Source of the DNA: Rhodospirillaceae bacterium
Lineage (GTDB): Bacteria > Pseudomonadota > Alphaproteobacteria > Bin65
Assembly: GCA_028819475.1 (NCBI GenBank)
Contig: JAPPLJ010000001.1
Span: 1-64,000 of the forward strand
Direction of reading: 5' to 3'
Length of the DNA: 64,000 nucleotides
The notes under the pieces are model-generated. The model saw only the letters and a list, made by a program, of their open reading frames with translations. It searched no databases and was not told the origin of the DNA. This document shows, piece after piece, positions 16,548-27,480 of the stretch (position 1 is the first letter of the stretch; every line of letters starts with the position of its first letter). Both the position numbers and the translations under genes were made by a program.

Positions 16548-17576
16548 ATGACCCTGTTCGATCACCCCGAATTTTCCGGCCATGAGCAGGTGGTTTTCAG
16601 CCACGACGATGCGACCGGCCTGCGCGCGATCATCGCGATCCACAACACCAACCGCGGCCCGGCGCTCGGCGGCTGCAGGATGTGGCCCTACGCCGACGAA
16701 ACGGCGGCGCTCGAAGACGCGCTGCGCCTGTCGCGCGGCATGACCTACAAGGCGGCGATGGCCGGTCTCGACCTCGGGGGCGGCAAGGCCGTGATCATCG
16801 GCGATGCCAAGACGGACAAGACGCCGGCGTTGATGAAGGCGTTTGGCCGGGCGGTCGACCGCCTGAGCCGGCGCTACATTACCGCCGAGGATGTCGGCAC
16901 GACGGTAGCCGATATGGATGCGATCAAGACCGTGACCGACCATGTCGTCGGCGTGACCGGCGGCGCCGGCGATCCGTCCAATTCGACCGCGCACGGCGTC
17001 TGTATCGGCATTCTGTCGGCTGTGCGCCACAAGCTGGGCCGGGACACGCTCGACGGACTGCACGTCGCCGTCCAGGGCGTCGGACATGTCGGGCGCTTCC
17101 TGTGCGACTACCTGCACAAGGCCGGCGCCCGGCTCTCGGTTACGGATATCGACCGGGCCGCGCTGGAGCGGGCGGAACGCGATTTCGGCGCCGCCGTCGT
17201 CGGCCCGGACGAGATCTTCGGGCTCGATTGCGACCTGTTCGCCCCCTGTGCCCTCGGCGCCGTCGTCAACGACGCCACCCTGCCCCGCCTCAAATGCCCG
17301 ATCGTCGCCGGATCGGCCAACAATGTGCTGGACGCAGCGAGGCACGGCGCCGCCCTGCGCCGCGCCGGCATCCTCTACGCGCCGGATTATGTCATCAACG
17401 CCGGCGGCCTGATCGACGTCGCGCGCTTTGCGCTGGGTTTCGATATCGAAGCGGCGCGGGCCAGGCTGCACCGGATCGACGGGACGCTGACGGAAATCTT
17501 CGCCCGCGCCGACGCCGAAGACCGGCCGACCGCGGATGTCGCGGACGCGATCGCCGAAGAACGCTTCATCCGGTAG
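16548..17576 (+). CDS. Leu/Phe/Val dehydrogenase (Glu/Leu/Phe/Val family)
   Basis: A 342-residue NAD-dependent amino-acid dehydrogenase. NRGPALGGCRMWPYADE, MTYKAAMAGLDLGGGKAVI (two catalytic lysines) and VAVQGVGHVGRFLCDYLH (Rossmann loop near 180) match leucine dehydrogenase-like proteins. It would deaminate branched-chain amino acids to 2-keto acids, the first step of the pathway completed by the liu genes 1.5 kb away. Preference for Leu over Val or Phe cannot be fixed from sequence. The start at 16548 fits the conserved N-terminus (MTLFDHPEF). Confidence 0.88.
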   Translation: MTLFDHPEFSGHEQVVFSHDDATGLRAIIAIHNTNRGPALGGCRMWPYADETAALEDALRLSRGMTYKAAMAGLDLGGGKAVIIGDAKTDKTPALMKAFGRAVDRLSRRYITAEDVGTTVADMDAIKTVTDHVVGVTGGAGDPSNSTAHGVCIGILSAVRHKLGRDTLDGLHVAVQGVGHVGRFLCDYLHKAGARLSVTDIDRAALERAERDFGAAVVGPDEIFGLDCDLFAPCALGAVVNDATLPRLKCPIVAGSANNVLDAARHGAALRRAGILYAPDYVINAGGLIDVARFALGFDIEAARARLHRIDGTLTEIFARADAEDRPTADVADAIAEERFIR

Positions 17577-17598
17577 CGTCCCGGCCGGCCCGGCCCGG

Positions 17599-18015
17599 CT
17601 ACAGCAGGCCCAGGTGGCGCAATTCGGCGGCCATTTCGCGCGGCGGCTCTTCCGGCACGGCGCCGGCCGGCGCATCCGGCGGGGCGTTCATGTCTTCGAG
17701 ATACCGCCAGCCCTGGTGCGGCCGGCGCGGTTGCAACTCGGTCCGGATCAATTCCGGATCGAGATGGATGCGGCAGAACCGGCCCCGTTCCGGGCTGGCG
17801 CGCCGTTCCAGCCGGACGATCCGCTGGCGCACGCGGACGAAGCCCTTGACGACCCAGTAGATCGAGCCGCCGTCGAGGATTTCCTCGGCCCGGCGCGGAT
17901 GGTGGCGCGTTTCGTGAAACAGCGCGCCGGTGCGCGCAAGGCGGGTCGCCTGCCAGCGCGCCAGGGTTTCGACCGAGGCCGACCCGACGCTCAGCTTGAG
18001 CAGGTGAAGCGCCAT
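17599..18015 (-). CDS. DUF1489 family protein
   Basis: A 138-residue soluble protein of the alphaproteobacterial DUF1489 family (MALHLLKLSVGSAS...IYWVVKGFVRVRQRI...CRIHLDPELIRTE). Function is unknown. The end of the preceding gene (18023) lies 7 bp upstream of the ATG at 18015, so it is probably the last gene of the liu transcript. A longer in-frame start at 18075 overlaps the HMG-CoA lyase gene and is rejected. Confidence 0.8.
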   Translation of the reverse strand: MALHLLKLSVGSASVETLARWQATRLARTGALFHETRHHPRRAEEILDGGSIYWVVKGFVRVRQRIVRLERRASPERGRFCRIHLDPELIRTELQPRRPHQGWRYLEDMNAPPDAPAGAVPEEPPREMAAELRHLGLL

Positions 18016-18022
18016 GCTCCGG

Positions 18023-18946
18023 TCAGGCGGCTTTGCGGCCGGCGAAGGCCTGGGCGACCCGCGAGGCCGGCGCACGGCCGAGCCAGCCGGTGATGAAGGC
18101 GCCCGTTTCGGCCACAGCGTCGAGATCGACCCCGGTTTCCATGCCGAGGCCGTCGAGCATGTAGATCAGGTCTTCGGTCGCCAGATTGCCCGCCGCGCCC
18201 GGGGCATAGGGACAGCCGCCAAGCCCGGATACCGAGGCATCGACCGTCCGGACGCCGCGGTCCAGGCAGGCCAGCGTGTTGGCCAGGGCCTGGCCGTAGG
18301 TATCGTGGAAATGGATGCCGATGTCCGTGAGCGGAACGGCCTCGGCGACCCGGTCGATCAGGGCTGCCGCCTTCGACGGCGTGCCGACGCCGATCGTGTC
18401 GCCGAGCGCAACCCGGTAACAGCCCATCCCGTAGAGCCGGCCGCACAGATCGGCGACGATACCGGGATCGACCGCGCCCTCGTAAGGGCAGCCGAGGACG
18501 GTCGAAACATAGCCCTGGACCCTGACACCCGCCTCCGCAGCGGCGGCGCAGACCGGCCGGAAGCGCTCCAGGCTCTCTGCGATGGTGCAGTTGGTGTTGC
18601 GCTGCGAGAAGGTCTCGGAAGCCGCCGCGAACACGCCGACTTCGGTGACGCCGACGGCGGTTGCGCGCTCGAAACCCTTCATGTTCGGCGTCAGGGCCGG
18701 ATAGGTCACGCCCGCGCGCCGGTCGATCCGGCGGAAGACCTCTTCGGAATCCGCCATCTGCGGCACCCATTTCGGCGAGACGAAGGCGCCGGACTCGACG
18801 GCCGGCAGGCCGGCGGCGGCCAGGCGCTCGATCAGGTCGACCTTGATATCGGCGGGCACCGTCCGGGGCTCGTTTTGCAGCCCGTCGCGCGCGCCGACTT
18901 CCTGAACCCGGACATAGCGGTCTCCGCGCCCGTTCTCAGAACCCAT
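18023..18946 (-). CDS. liuE: Hydroxymethylglutaryl-CoA lyase
   Basis: A 307-residue TIM-barrel enzyme splitting HMG-CoA into acetyl-CoA and acetoacetate, the last step of leucine catabolism. The N-terminus VQEVGARDGLQNEP holds the catalytic Arg-Asp pair. IGIHFHDTYGQALAN carries the metal-binding histidines, and SGLGGCPYAPGAAGN the catalytic cysteine loop. It starts 3 bp after the carboxylase alpha gene and is cotranscribed with it. Confidence 0.93.
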   Translation of the reverse strand: MGSENGRGDRYVRVQEVGARDGLQNEPRTVPADIKVDLIERLAAAGLPAVESGAFVSPKWVPQMADSEEVFRRIDRRAGVTYPALTPNMKGFERATAVGVTEVGVFAAASETFSQRNTNCTIAESLERFRPVCAAAAEAGVRVQGYVSTVLGCPYEGAVDPGIVADLCGRLYGMGCYRVALGDTIGVGTPSKAAALIDRVAEAVPLTDIGIHFHDTYGQALANTLACLDRGVRTVDASVSGLGGCPYAPGAAGNLATEDLIYMLDGLGMETGVDLDAVAETGAFITGWLGRAPASRVAQAFAGRKAA

Positions 18947-18949
18947 CGC

Positions 18950-20950
<2,001 letters not shown>

Positions 20951-20963
20951 GCGGCGGCCGCCC

Positions 20964-21767
20964 TCAGTCCCGGGCCTGCCAGGCCGGCTTCCGCTTCTCC
21001 AGGAAGGCGCCCGCCCCTTCCCTGCCCTCGTCGCTTGCGCGGATATCGGCGATCAGGCGCGAGGTCCAGTCGATCAGGTCCCCATCGATCTCCCGGTCGC
21101 TGACCCGGAAAATCAGGTCCTTGCTCACCGCTTGCGACTTCGGCCCGCCGAGCAGCAGCAGGTCGACGAATTCCTGCCCCGCCGCCTCCAGCGCGTCCGG
21201 TTCGGCGACCGCGTGGACGAGGCCGATCTCCTCAGCGCGCGCGGCGTCGAAGACCTCGGCGGTCAGGAAATAGCGCCGCGCATGGCTCTGGCCGATCCTG
21301 CGCACGACATAGGGGCTGATGGTCGCCGGCGTCAGGCCGAGCCGCACCTCCGAAAGCGAGAATTTCGCCGCCGAACTGGCGATCGCGATGTCGCAACAGG
21401 CGACGAGGCCGAGGCCGCCGCCGAAAGCGTGGCCGTTGACCAAGCCGATGACCGGCCGGGGCAGTGTGTTCAGCCGGTTGAGCATCCGGCCGAGCCGGCC
21501 GCTGTCGGCGTAGGTCTCCTCGACCGAATAGCCGGCCGTCTCGCGCATCCAGGCGAGATCCGCCCCGGCGCAGAAGCCCTTGCCCTTTCCGGTCAGAATC
21601 ACCGCCCGCACCGACTCGTCCGCGCCGACCGTCTCCACCGCTTCGGTAAGGTCGCGGATGAAGGCCGCGTTCATCGCGTTGCGGACCTCGGGCCGGTTCA
21701 GCACGATCCGCGCGACGCCGCGGCCGTCGATTTCGGCGAGGACGGTCCTGGGGCGGTCTTCGTCCAT
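20964..21767 (-). CDS. liuC: Methylglutaconyl-CoA hydratase / enoyl-CoA hydratase family
   Basis: A 267-residue crotonase-fold enzyme. LTGKGKGFCAGADLAWMRE (oxyanion-hole strand) and GLVNGHAFGGGLGLVACCDIA are diagnostic, and VRLGLTPATISPYVVRRIG follows. The position between the carboxylase and the block boundary supports the methylglutaconyl-CoA hydratase role; family membership alone would allow other enoyl-CoA hydratases. It is the first gene of the left part of the divided liu cluster. A weak leftward TATAAG at 21809-21814 could be its -10 element. Confidence 0.85.
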   Translation of the reverse strand: MDEDRPRTVLAEIDGRGVARIVLNRPEVRNAMNAAFIRDLTEAVETVGADESVRAVILTGKGKGFCAGADLAWMRETAGYSVEETYADSGRLGRMLNRLNTLPRPVIGLVNGHAFGGGLGLVACCDIAIASSAAKFSLSEVRLGLTPATISPYVVRRIGQSHARRYFLTAEVFDAARAEEIGLVHAVAEPDALEAAGQEFVDLLLLGGPKSQAVSKDLIFRVSDREIDGDLIDWTSRLIADIRASDEGREGAGAFLEKRKPAWQARD

Positions 21768-22017
21768 TCCTGTCTCCGGGTTCCGGCATCCGCCAGTTAA
21801 CGTGCAGGCTTATACACCAAAGCCGCAAGGACGGACCAATCGGCTTGCGGCGCGTATTCGGCCCACCCGGTCATTTAGACCGCAGCGACCCCGGGTGATT
21901 CCGACGTGGGTCCAGCCCGACGCCTTGTAGAGCATGCCGGTGATCTGTGCCGAACGGCATAGGAACGGGCGGGTGTACGGGGCCGTCCGGGGCGACCGGA
22001 TTTTCCCCTTGGCCGCA

Positions 22018-23340
22018 TCAGAATCCGACGAGAACTTTTGGCAGGTAGGTTGCCGCTTCGGGCACCAGCGCCACGATCAGCAACACGATCGCCTCGAGCA
22101 CCACAAATGGCGCGACGCCGCGATACATGTCGCGGTAGGTCATTTCCGGCGGGGCGATGGTGCGCAGATAGAAGACCGCCGGCGCCATCGGCGGCGTCAG
22201 ATAGGCCGTCTGGATGACGATCACCACCATCACCGCGAACCAGATGCCGTCTACCCCGGCGGCCTTGAGCTGCGGCAGGAAGATCGGCAGGCAGATCAGC
22301 ACGACGGTGATCCAGTCGAGCACGAAGCCCAGCAGGAAGACGATGAACAGGAACAGCGCCACCATCTGGGCCGGGCTGAGCTGCAGGTCGTCGACCAGCC
22401 CGCCGACCAGCGTCGAGCCACCGATGACGATGAAGACGCTGGAGAACATGTTGCCGCCGACGACGATCATCATCACCATGGCGGTGACGGTGAGCGTCTT
22501 GCGCAGGCTCGCCCGCAGCAGGTCGAAGCTGAATTCCCGGTAGGCGAGCGTCAGCAGGACGGCGCCGACCGAGCCGACCGCCGCCGCCTCGGTCGGCGAG
22601 GCGATGCCGGCCAGGATCGCACCCAGCACGGCGGCGACCAGCACGACGGCCGGGGCCAGGCCCGACACGGTGATCGCCAGTTTCTCGCGCAGCGGCAGCG
22701 CATAGCTCTCGGGCGGCGCCCGCGGCGCGTCCTGCGGACGCAAGGCGGCGCGAACGAAGATGTACAGGATGAACAGCACCACCATCAGCCCGCCGGGAAC
22801 GATGATCCCGGCGAACAGTTCGCCGATCGAAAGCTCGGCGAGCGAGGCGTAGATGATGACGACGATCGACGGCGGGATGATCGTGCCGAGCGAGCCGCCG
22901 GCGCAGATGGTGCCGGAAATCAGCCCCTTGTTGTAACCCAGCTTCATCATGGCCGGGATCGCCATCATGCCGATCACGGCCTCGACCGCGCCGATGATCC
23001 CGGTGGCGGCGGCGAAGACGGCGCTCATCGCGATGGTGGCAATGGCGAGCCCGCCCGGCAGGAAGCCGAGCCAGATCTGCATGACGCGGAACAGCCGCTC
23101 GGCGATCGCGGAGCGCTCCAGCATCGCGCCCATGAAGATGAACAGGGGGACGGCGGCCAGCATCGAGGCGGTCGAAATCCCGAGCAGCCGGTCGAAGAAG
23201 ATCGAGCCGATCGCTTCCCCGAAGGTGCCGATGCCGAACAGCAGGGCGACCGCCGCCAGGCTGAACGAGACCGGCATGCCCAGGAAGATGAAGAGGAACA
23301 GCGCCGGGAACATCAGCGCTGCGGTCAGGCCTCCGCTCAT
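22018..23340 (-). CDS. dctM: TRAP transporter large permease (DctM-type)
   Basis: A 440-residue protein with about 12 membrane helices from the N-terminus (LMFPALFLFIFLGMPVSFS). It forms the sodium-driven translocation subunit of a tripartite ATP-independent periplasmic transporter. GGSLGTIIPPSIVVIIYASL and GIASPTEAAAVGSVGA are classic DctM signatures. It is 46 bp downstream of dctQ and third in the leftward dctP-Q-M operon. No gene was seen in the 250 bp between it and liuC. Confidence 0.93.
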   Translation of the reverse strand: MSGGLTAALMFPALFLFIFLGMPVSFSLAAVALLFGIGTFGEAIGSIFFDRLLGISTASMLAAVPLFIFMGAMLERSAIAERLFRVMQIWLGFLPGGLAIATIAMSAVFAAATGIIGAVEAVIGMMAIPAMMKLGYNKGLISGTICAGGSLGTIIPPSIVVIIYASLAELSIGELFAGIIVPGGLMVVLFILYIFVRAALRPQDAPRAPPESYALPLREKLAITVSGLAPAVVLVAAVLGAILAGIASPTEAAAVGSVGAVLLTLAYREFSFDLLRASLRKTLTVTAMVMMIVVGGNMFSSVFIVIGGSTLVGGLVDDLQLSPAQMVALFLFIVFLLGFVLDWITVVLICLPIFLPQLKAAGVDGIWFAVMVVIVIQTAYLTPPMAPAVFYLRTIAPPEMTYRDMYRGVAPFVVLEAIVLLIVALVPEAATYLPKVLVGF

Positions 23341-23386
23341 CCGCCCCTCGCCGGGCCCGATGCCGTCCCAGATGCAGTCATGGGAA

Positions 23387-23923
23387 TCAATGGGCCTCGG
23401 ACCGGTCCGGCCGGCGCACCCGGTCGGGCGCCCGGATGCCGATGCCGTGGCGGACCGCTTCGGCGACGGCCTGCAGGCAGAAGCAGACCAGCCCCAGCGC
23501 GATCCCGGCGTAGAAGGGCCAGATGACCGGGGCCCAGGGGCTCACCGGCTCCAGTTCGCCGGTCAGGAAGGCGATCGCGGCGTTCCTCGTCGCGATATAC
23601 GCCAGGACGGTAAAGATCGGCAGGATGAAACCGATATAGAAGACGAGATTGAGCCCGTGCTGGATCCGCACCGGCAGCCGCGAGGACAGGAAATCGATCC
23701 GGACGTGAAGGTTCTTCGACAGGGCCAGCCCGGCGCCGAGCAGGAAGATCGTGCCGTTCAGCATGTAGGAGATGTCGTAGGACCAGACCGTCGGCGCGTG
23801 AAAGGCGTAGCGCGCGACCACCTCGTAGAACATCGCCGCCACGAGCAGGGCGATCATCGCCATGGCCAGGCCGCCGACCAGCCTGGAAAAGCCGTCGATA
23901 GCGCGGAGCAACCGGTTCAGCAT
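23387..23923 (-). CDS. dctQ: TRAP transporter small permease (DctQ-type)
   Basis: A 178-residue protein with four membrane helices (about 16-36, 50-70, 92-110, 130-150), the small membrane subunit that pairs with DctM. YDISYMLNGTIFLLGAGLALSKNLHVRIDFL is split in the sequence by a hydrophobic helix, as in the family. It is separated from dctP by 79 bp that contain a strong hairpin. Confidence 0.88.
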   Translation of the reverse strand: MLNRLLRAIDGFSRLVGGLAMAMIALLVAAMFYEVVARYAFHAPTVWSYDISYMLNGTIFLLGAGLALSKNLHVRIDFLSSRLPVRIQHGLNLVFYIGFILPIFTVLAYIATRNAAIAFLTGELEPVSPWAPVIWPFYAGIALGLVCFCLQAVAEAVRHGIGIRAPDRVRRPDRSEAH

Positions 23924-23939
23924 GGCGTCCTGAAATACA

Positions 23940-23970
23940 GAAAGCGGCGCCCCGGCCAGGCGCCGCTTTC
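23940..23970 (-). terminator. Hairpin between dctP and dctQ (attenuator-like)
   Basis: GAAAGCGGCGCC and GGCGCCGCTTTC form a perfect 12-bp stem around a 7-base loop, 32 bp after the dctP stop. No run of T follows in the leftward sense, so partial termination or protection of the dctP mRNA end is likelier than full termination. Extra binding protein over permease is usual for TRAP systems. Confidence 0.6.
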
Positions 23971-24002
23971 CGCAATCGGCGATTGTCCGAAGTCGGCGAA
24001 GG

Positions 24003-25070
24003 TTACTTCACTTCCCAGATCCGCGTGAAGGCGTTCTTCGCCCAGGTATCCTGGTAGGCTTTGTAAGACGCCCAGATTTCGGACATCCACGGCTTGCCCG
24101 CCGCCTTCGTCTCGGCAACCTTCTTTTCGATCCAGGCGCGGCCGGCGGACTGGATTTCGCTGACCAGCGCCGCTTCCATCTGGACGATCTCGTTCTTGCC
24201 CGACCGGTATTCCTTCATCGCTTTCTGGTCGGTGTCGCCCAGGCCGAGATAGGTGTTGAGCACCGTCATCTTGGCGGCTTCCTTGATCGCCATCTGGAGG
24301 TCTTTCGGCACCTTGTCGAAGGTGTCGGCCTTCAGGAACATCTCGGTCATCGTGCCGGGCTGGTGGACGCCGGGCAGAATGATGTATTTGGCGACCTTGT
24401 GATAGCCGAGCGCGAGGTTGCCGCCCGGCCCGGCATATTCGACGCCGTCGATCGCCTTGCGCTGCAGCATGCCGAAGATTTCCCCGAACGGCGTGACCGT
24501 CGGCGCGCCGTTGAAGGTCTCCTTCAGGATGGCCGCCCAGGCGCCGGTCGTGCGGTGCTTGTAGCCGGCGAGATCCTTGCGCGTGCGCACGGGCTTGTGC
24601 GAATGGGCGAAGATTTCCGTGGTACCCTGGCCGGAATAGAAGCCCGCCAGGCCCATATGCTTGCGGCGGAAATCCTCATACATCTTCTGGCCGCCGCCGT
24701 TGAAGAACCAGTGCATGAACGGCTCGGGGCCCATGCCGCCGGGGAAACCGGAGAACAGGGCGTTGGTCGGATCCTTGTTGACCAGGAAACCGGCATAGCT
24801 CCAGCCCATGTCGACCGTGCCGTTCTGGACCGCGTCGTAGACCTTGAACGGGTGGGCGAGCACGCCGGCGCCGTAGGGCGTGATTTCGACCTTGCCGCCG
24901 GTGTAGAGCTTGACGCGTTCCGTGAAGCCTTCGACGAACAGCTTGAAGACATAGCTGTTCTTCGGCGCAATGGTCGCCATTTTCCACTTGAAGTCGGCCG
25001 CGCCTGCCGTGCCGGCGCTGGCGACCGTTATCGCGGCCGCGACAAGCAGCCATTTTCCGAACCGAGTCAT
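24003..25070 (-). CDS. dctP: TRAP transporter substrate-binding protein (DctP-type)
   Basis: A 355-residue periplasmic protein. The signal peptide (1-24, ending TAGAA) is followed by FKWKMATIAPKNSYVFKLF. Later segments GGKVEITPYGAGVLAHPFKVYDAVQNGTVDMGWSYAGF and the arginine-containing HRTTGAWAAI region are typical of DctP, where an arginine binds the ligand carboxylate. The ligand is probably a carboxylate or keto acid but is not identifiable. The ATG at 25070 follows GAGGAGAGAACAGGA; the longer frame to 25337 is rejected. A TGGTATGCAA operator-like site lies 67 bp upstream. Confidence 0.92.
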   Translation of the reverse strand: MTRFGKWLLVAAAITVASAGTAGAADFKWKMATIAPKNSYVFKLFVEGFTERVKLYTGGKVEITPYGAGVLAHPFKVYDAVQNGTVDMGWSYAGFLVNKDPTNALFSGFPGGMGPEPFMHWFFNGGGQKMYEDFRRKHMGLAGFYSGQGTTEIFAHSHKPVRTRKDLAGYKHRTTGAWAAILKETFNGAPTVTPFGEIFGMLQRKAIDGVEYAGPGGNLALGYHKVAKYIILPGVHQPGTMTEMFLKADTFDKVPKDLQMAIKEAAKMTVLNTYLGLGDTDQKAMKEYRSGKNEIVQMEAALVSEIQSAGRAWIEKKVAETKAAGKPWMSEIWASYKAYQDTWAKNAFTRIWEVK

Positions 25071-25136
25071 TCCTGTTCTCTCCTCTACGTCGTCTGACCG
25101 CGCGTTGCCGGCGCACCGCGTTCGATGGCCATGGGC

Positions 25137-25152
25137 CATATGGTATGCAATT
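25137..25152. promoter_or_regulatory. GntR-type operator, site A (TRAP operon)
   Basis: The core TGGTATGCAA (reverse TTGCATACCA) sits upstream of dctP. It is one of four near-identical sites in the block and the most degenerate. Confidence 0.55.
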
Positions 25153-25279
25153 CGGGCGATGCTGCGCAATGCGCCATTTCCGTGCGCCGGCGCTAGATTC
25201 CGCAATAATCGCGGGAATTCGGCCTCTGCGGACCTCCCGAGCCGGTCCGGCAACGGCACCCGCTGTTGGCGACCCGGCA

Positions 25280-25295
25280 TTTCGTATACCATCCG
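25280..25295. promoter_or_regulatory. GntR-type operator, site B (VOC-amidase operon)
   Basis: TTTCGTATACCATCCG lies 42 bp before the start of the rightward VOC-amidase pair. It shares GTATACCAT with sites C and D and GTATACCATCCG with site D. Confidence 0.65.
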
Positions 25296-25336
25296 TGCCG
25301 ATCCGCCCTGCGAACAGAAACGAAAGTCCGCCCGCA

Positions 25337-26191
25337 ATGATCCCCGGACTGGACCATATCGGCATCGTCGGCGCCGACCTCGAGGCGATGGAAGCGGCTT
25401 ACGCCCGGCTCGGTTTCACGGTGGCGCCGCGTTGCGAACTGGTGGCGCTCGCCGAGGACGGCAGCGCGACGCCGCTCGGCCAGGTCAACAGCCATCTGGT
25501 GTTCGGCCGGACCTATGTCGAATTGACCGCGGTCGAAGGCGATCTCGAGACCCACCATCTGCGCGACGCCATTGCACGCTACTACGGCTTCCACATCGTC
25601 GTGCTGACGGCGGACGATGCGGACGCGGCCCGCAGCCGGCTCACCGAAAGCGGAATCGACGCGCCGCCGACGGCGCTGGCCGGCCGCGAGGTGCGCTATC
25701 CGGGCGGGCGCGGCATGGCCGGCTTCCGCTGGTTCCGGGTGCCGGATGCCGACCTGCCCGAAGCCTTCGTCTGCTATGTCGAACAGCTGACCCCGGACCT
25801 GGTGTTCGACGCGTCGCTGAACGATCACCCCAACGGCGCGCGGGAATTGCAGGACATCCTGATTTGCGCGGACGATCCGGCCGCGGCCGCCGCCCGCTTC
25901 GCCAGGGCTTCCGGCGCGGCCGTTTCCGGGGCGCCGGACGGGCCGGGCGTCGACCTGGCGGTCGGCCGGGCGCGTTTCCTCGACACCGAGGCGCTGCAGC
26001 GGGTCTTTCCCGGCGTCATGCCGCCGGCTTTGCCCTGGGCCGCCGGCTTTACCGTAAGCTGCCCGGATTTCGCGGCGACCCAGCGCTTCTTTCGCGATTC
26101 GGACCTGCCCTGGCACGGCGGCGCCGACCGGCTGTGGCTCGCACCGGACCATGCCTGCGGCGCCATCGTCGCCTTCGCCCCGCCGGAATGA
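25337..26191 (+). CDS. VOC/glyoxalase-like domain protein
   Basis: A 284-residue protein with two halves of vicinal-oxygen-chelate type. The first starts GLDHIGIVGADLEAMEAAYARLGFTV (residues 4-29), and a second betaalpha-betabetabeta-like unit is near 180-280 (DILICADDPAAAAARF...FTVSCPDFAATQRFF). It resembles Glyoxalase_3/PF13468-type proteins, some acting as dioxygenases or epimerases. Metal ligands and substrate cannot be fixed. The gene is translationally coupled to the amidase: its TGA overlaps the amidase ATG. Confidence 0.75.
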   Translation: MIPGLDHIGIVGADLEAMEAAYARLGFTVAPRCELVALAEDGSATPLGQVNSHLVFGRTYVELTAVEGDLETHHLRDAIARYYGFHIVVLTADDADAARSRLTESGIDAPPTALAGREVRYPGGRGMAGFRWFRVPDADLPEAFVCYVEQLTPDLVFDASLNDHPNGARELQDILICADDPAAAAARFARASGAAVSGAPDGPGVDLAVGRARFLDTEALQRVFPGVMPPALPWAAGFTVSCPDFAATQRFFRDSDLPWHGGADRLWLAPDHACGAIVAFAPPE

Positions 26192-27474
26192 TGCAGCCCT
26201 GGGAACTGACCGCGGCTGCGGCGGCGGACGCGATCGCCGCCGGAAACCTGACCAGCGAAGCGCTGGTGCGCGCCTGCCTCGACCGGATCGCCGAACGGGA
26301 AGCGACGGTGCAGGCCTGGGCCTGGCTCGACCCGGACGCCGCCATCGCCGAGGCGCGCCGGCGCGACGCCGAACCGCCCCGCGGCCCGCTGCACGGCGTG
26401 CCCGTCGGCATCAAGGACATGATCGACACCGGCGACATGCCGACGGAGTACAACTCGCCGCTCTATCCGGGCCACCGGCCGGCGCGGGACGCCGCCTGCG
26501 TCTCCATCCTGCGCAGCGCGGGGCTGGTCGTGCTGGGCAAGGTGGCGACGGTCGAATTCGCCTCGCTCGGCCGCACCGCGCCGACGCGCAATCCGCTCGA
26601 TCCGGGGCACACCCCCGGCGGCTCGTCGAGCGGGTCGGGCGCGGCGGTGGGCGCCGGCATGGCGCCGCTGGCGCTCGGCACCCAGACCGGCGGATCGGTG
26701 ATCCGGCCGGCCTCGTTCTGCGGCGTGTTCGGGATGAAGCCGAGTTACGGCCTCATCGGCACCGAGGGCATCAAGGTCTACGCCCAGTCGCTCGACACCA
26801 TCGGCTACATGGCCCGGTCGGCGGAAGACCTGACGCGGCTGTCGCTCGTGCTCGGGGTCGTGGAGGAAATGCCTGAGCCGGCCGCGCTGCCGGCGCTGCG
26901 CATCGGCGTCTGCCGGACGCCGCACCGGGCCGAGGCGGCGCCGGAAACCCGGGAAGCGATCGACCGGGCCGCCAATCGCCTTGCCGAGGCCGGCGCGGCG
27001 ATCGAGGCCGTGGCCGATCCGCCCGCCTTCGACGGCCTGACCGAGGCCCAGGACCGGATCATGCACTGGGAGGGCCGCGGCGCCTATCGCGCGGAATATC
27101 TCGCGCAGCCGGCGCTCCTGCATCCGGCCTTCCGTGACGAGGTGGAAAACGCCAAGGGCCGGACGATTCCGCAGATCAACGAAGCCTACGACCGCATGGC
27201 CGTTGCGCGCATCGAGTTCGCCGCGGCGTTCGCGGGCTATGACGCCTGGCTGACGCCGGCGGTCATCGGCGAGGCGCCGGCCGGGCTCGAATCGACCGGG
27301 GAGGCCCTGTTCAACCGGATGTGGACCGCGCTGCACGGCCCCTGCATCACGATCCCGGCCCATCGCGGCCCGAACGGCCTGCCGGTCGGGGTGCAGATCG
27401 TCTCGCCGCGACTCAGCGACGCCGGCCTGCTCGCGGTTGCCGAAGCGATATCGCCCGTTCTGGCGGACCGATAG
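26188..27474 (+). CDS. Amidase (amidase signature family)
   Basis: A 428-residue hydrolase of the amidase signature family, splitting carboxamides into acid and ammonia. The catalytic lysine is in VPVGIKDMIDT (~75-85), the cis-serine in TPGGSSSGSGAAVGAG (~148-163), and the nucleophilic serine in GTQTGGSVIRPA (~170-181). All three are intact. The ATG at 26188 overlaps the VOC gene stop (ATGA); a second ATG at 26191 is equally possible. Substrate is unknown. Co-regulation with TRAP, MmgE/PrpD and hydantoinase genes suggests a step in breakdown of an imported amide- or imide-containing compound. Confidence 0.9.
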   Translation: MMQPWELTAAAAADAIAAGNLTSEALVRACLDRIAEREATVQAWAWLDPDAAIAEARRRDAEPPRGPLHGVPVGIKDMIDTGDMPTEYNSPLYPGHRPARDAACVSILRSAGLVVLGKVATVEFASLGRTAPTRNPLDPGHTPGGSSSGSGAAVGAGMAPLALGTQTGGSVIRPASFCGVFGMKPSYGLIGTEGIKVYAQSLDTIGYMARSAEDLTRLSLVLGVVEEMPEPAALPALRIGVCRTPHRAEAAPETREAIDRAANRLAEAGAAIEAVADPPAFDGLTEAQDRIMHWEGRGAYRAEYLAQPALLHPAFRDEVENAKGRTIPQINEAYDRMAVARIEFAAAFAGYDAWLTPAVIGEAPAGLESTGEALFNRMWTALHGPCITIPAHRGPNGLPVGVQIVSPRLSDAGLLAVAEAISPVLADR

Positions 27475-27480
27475 CTGCGT

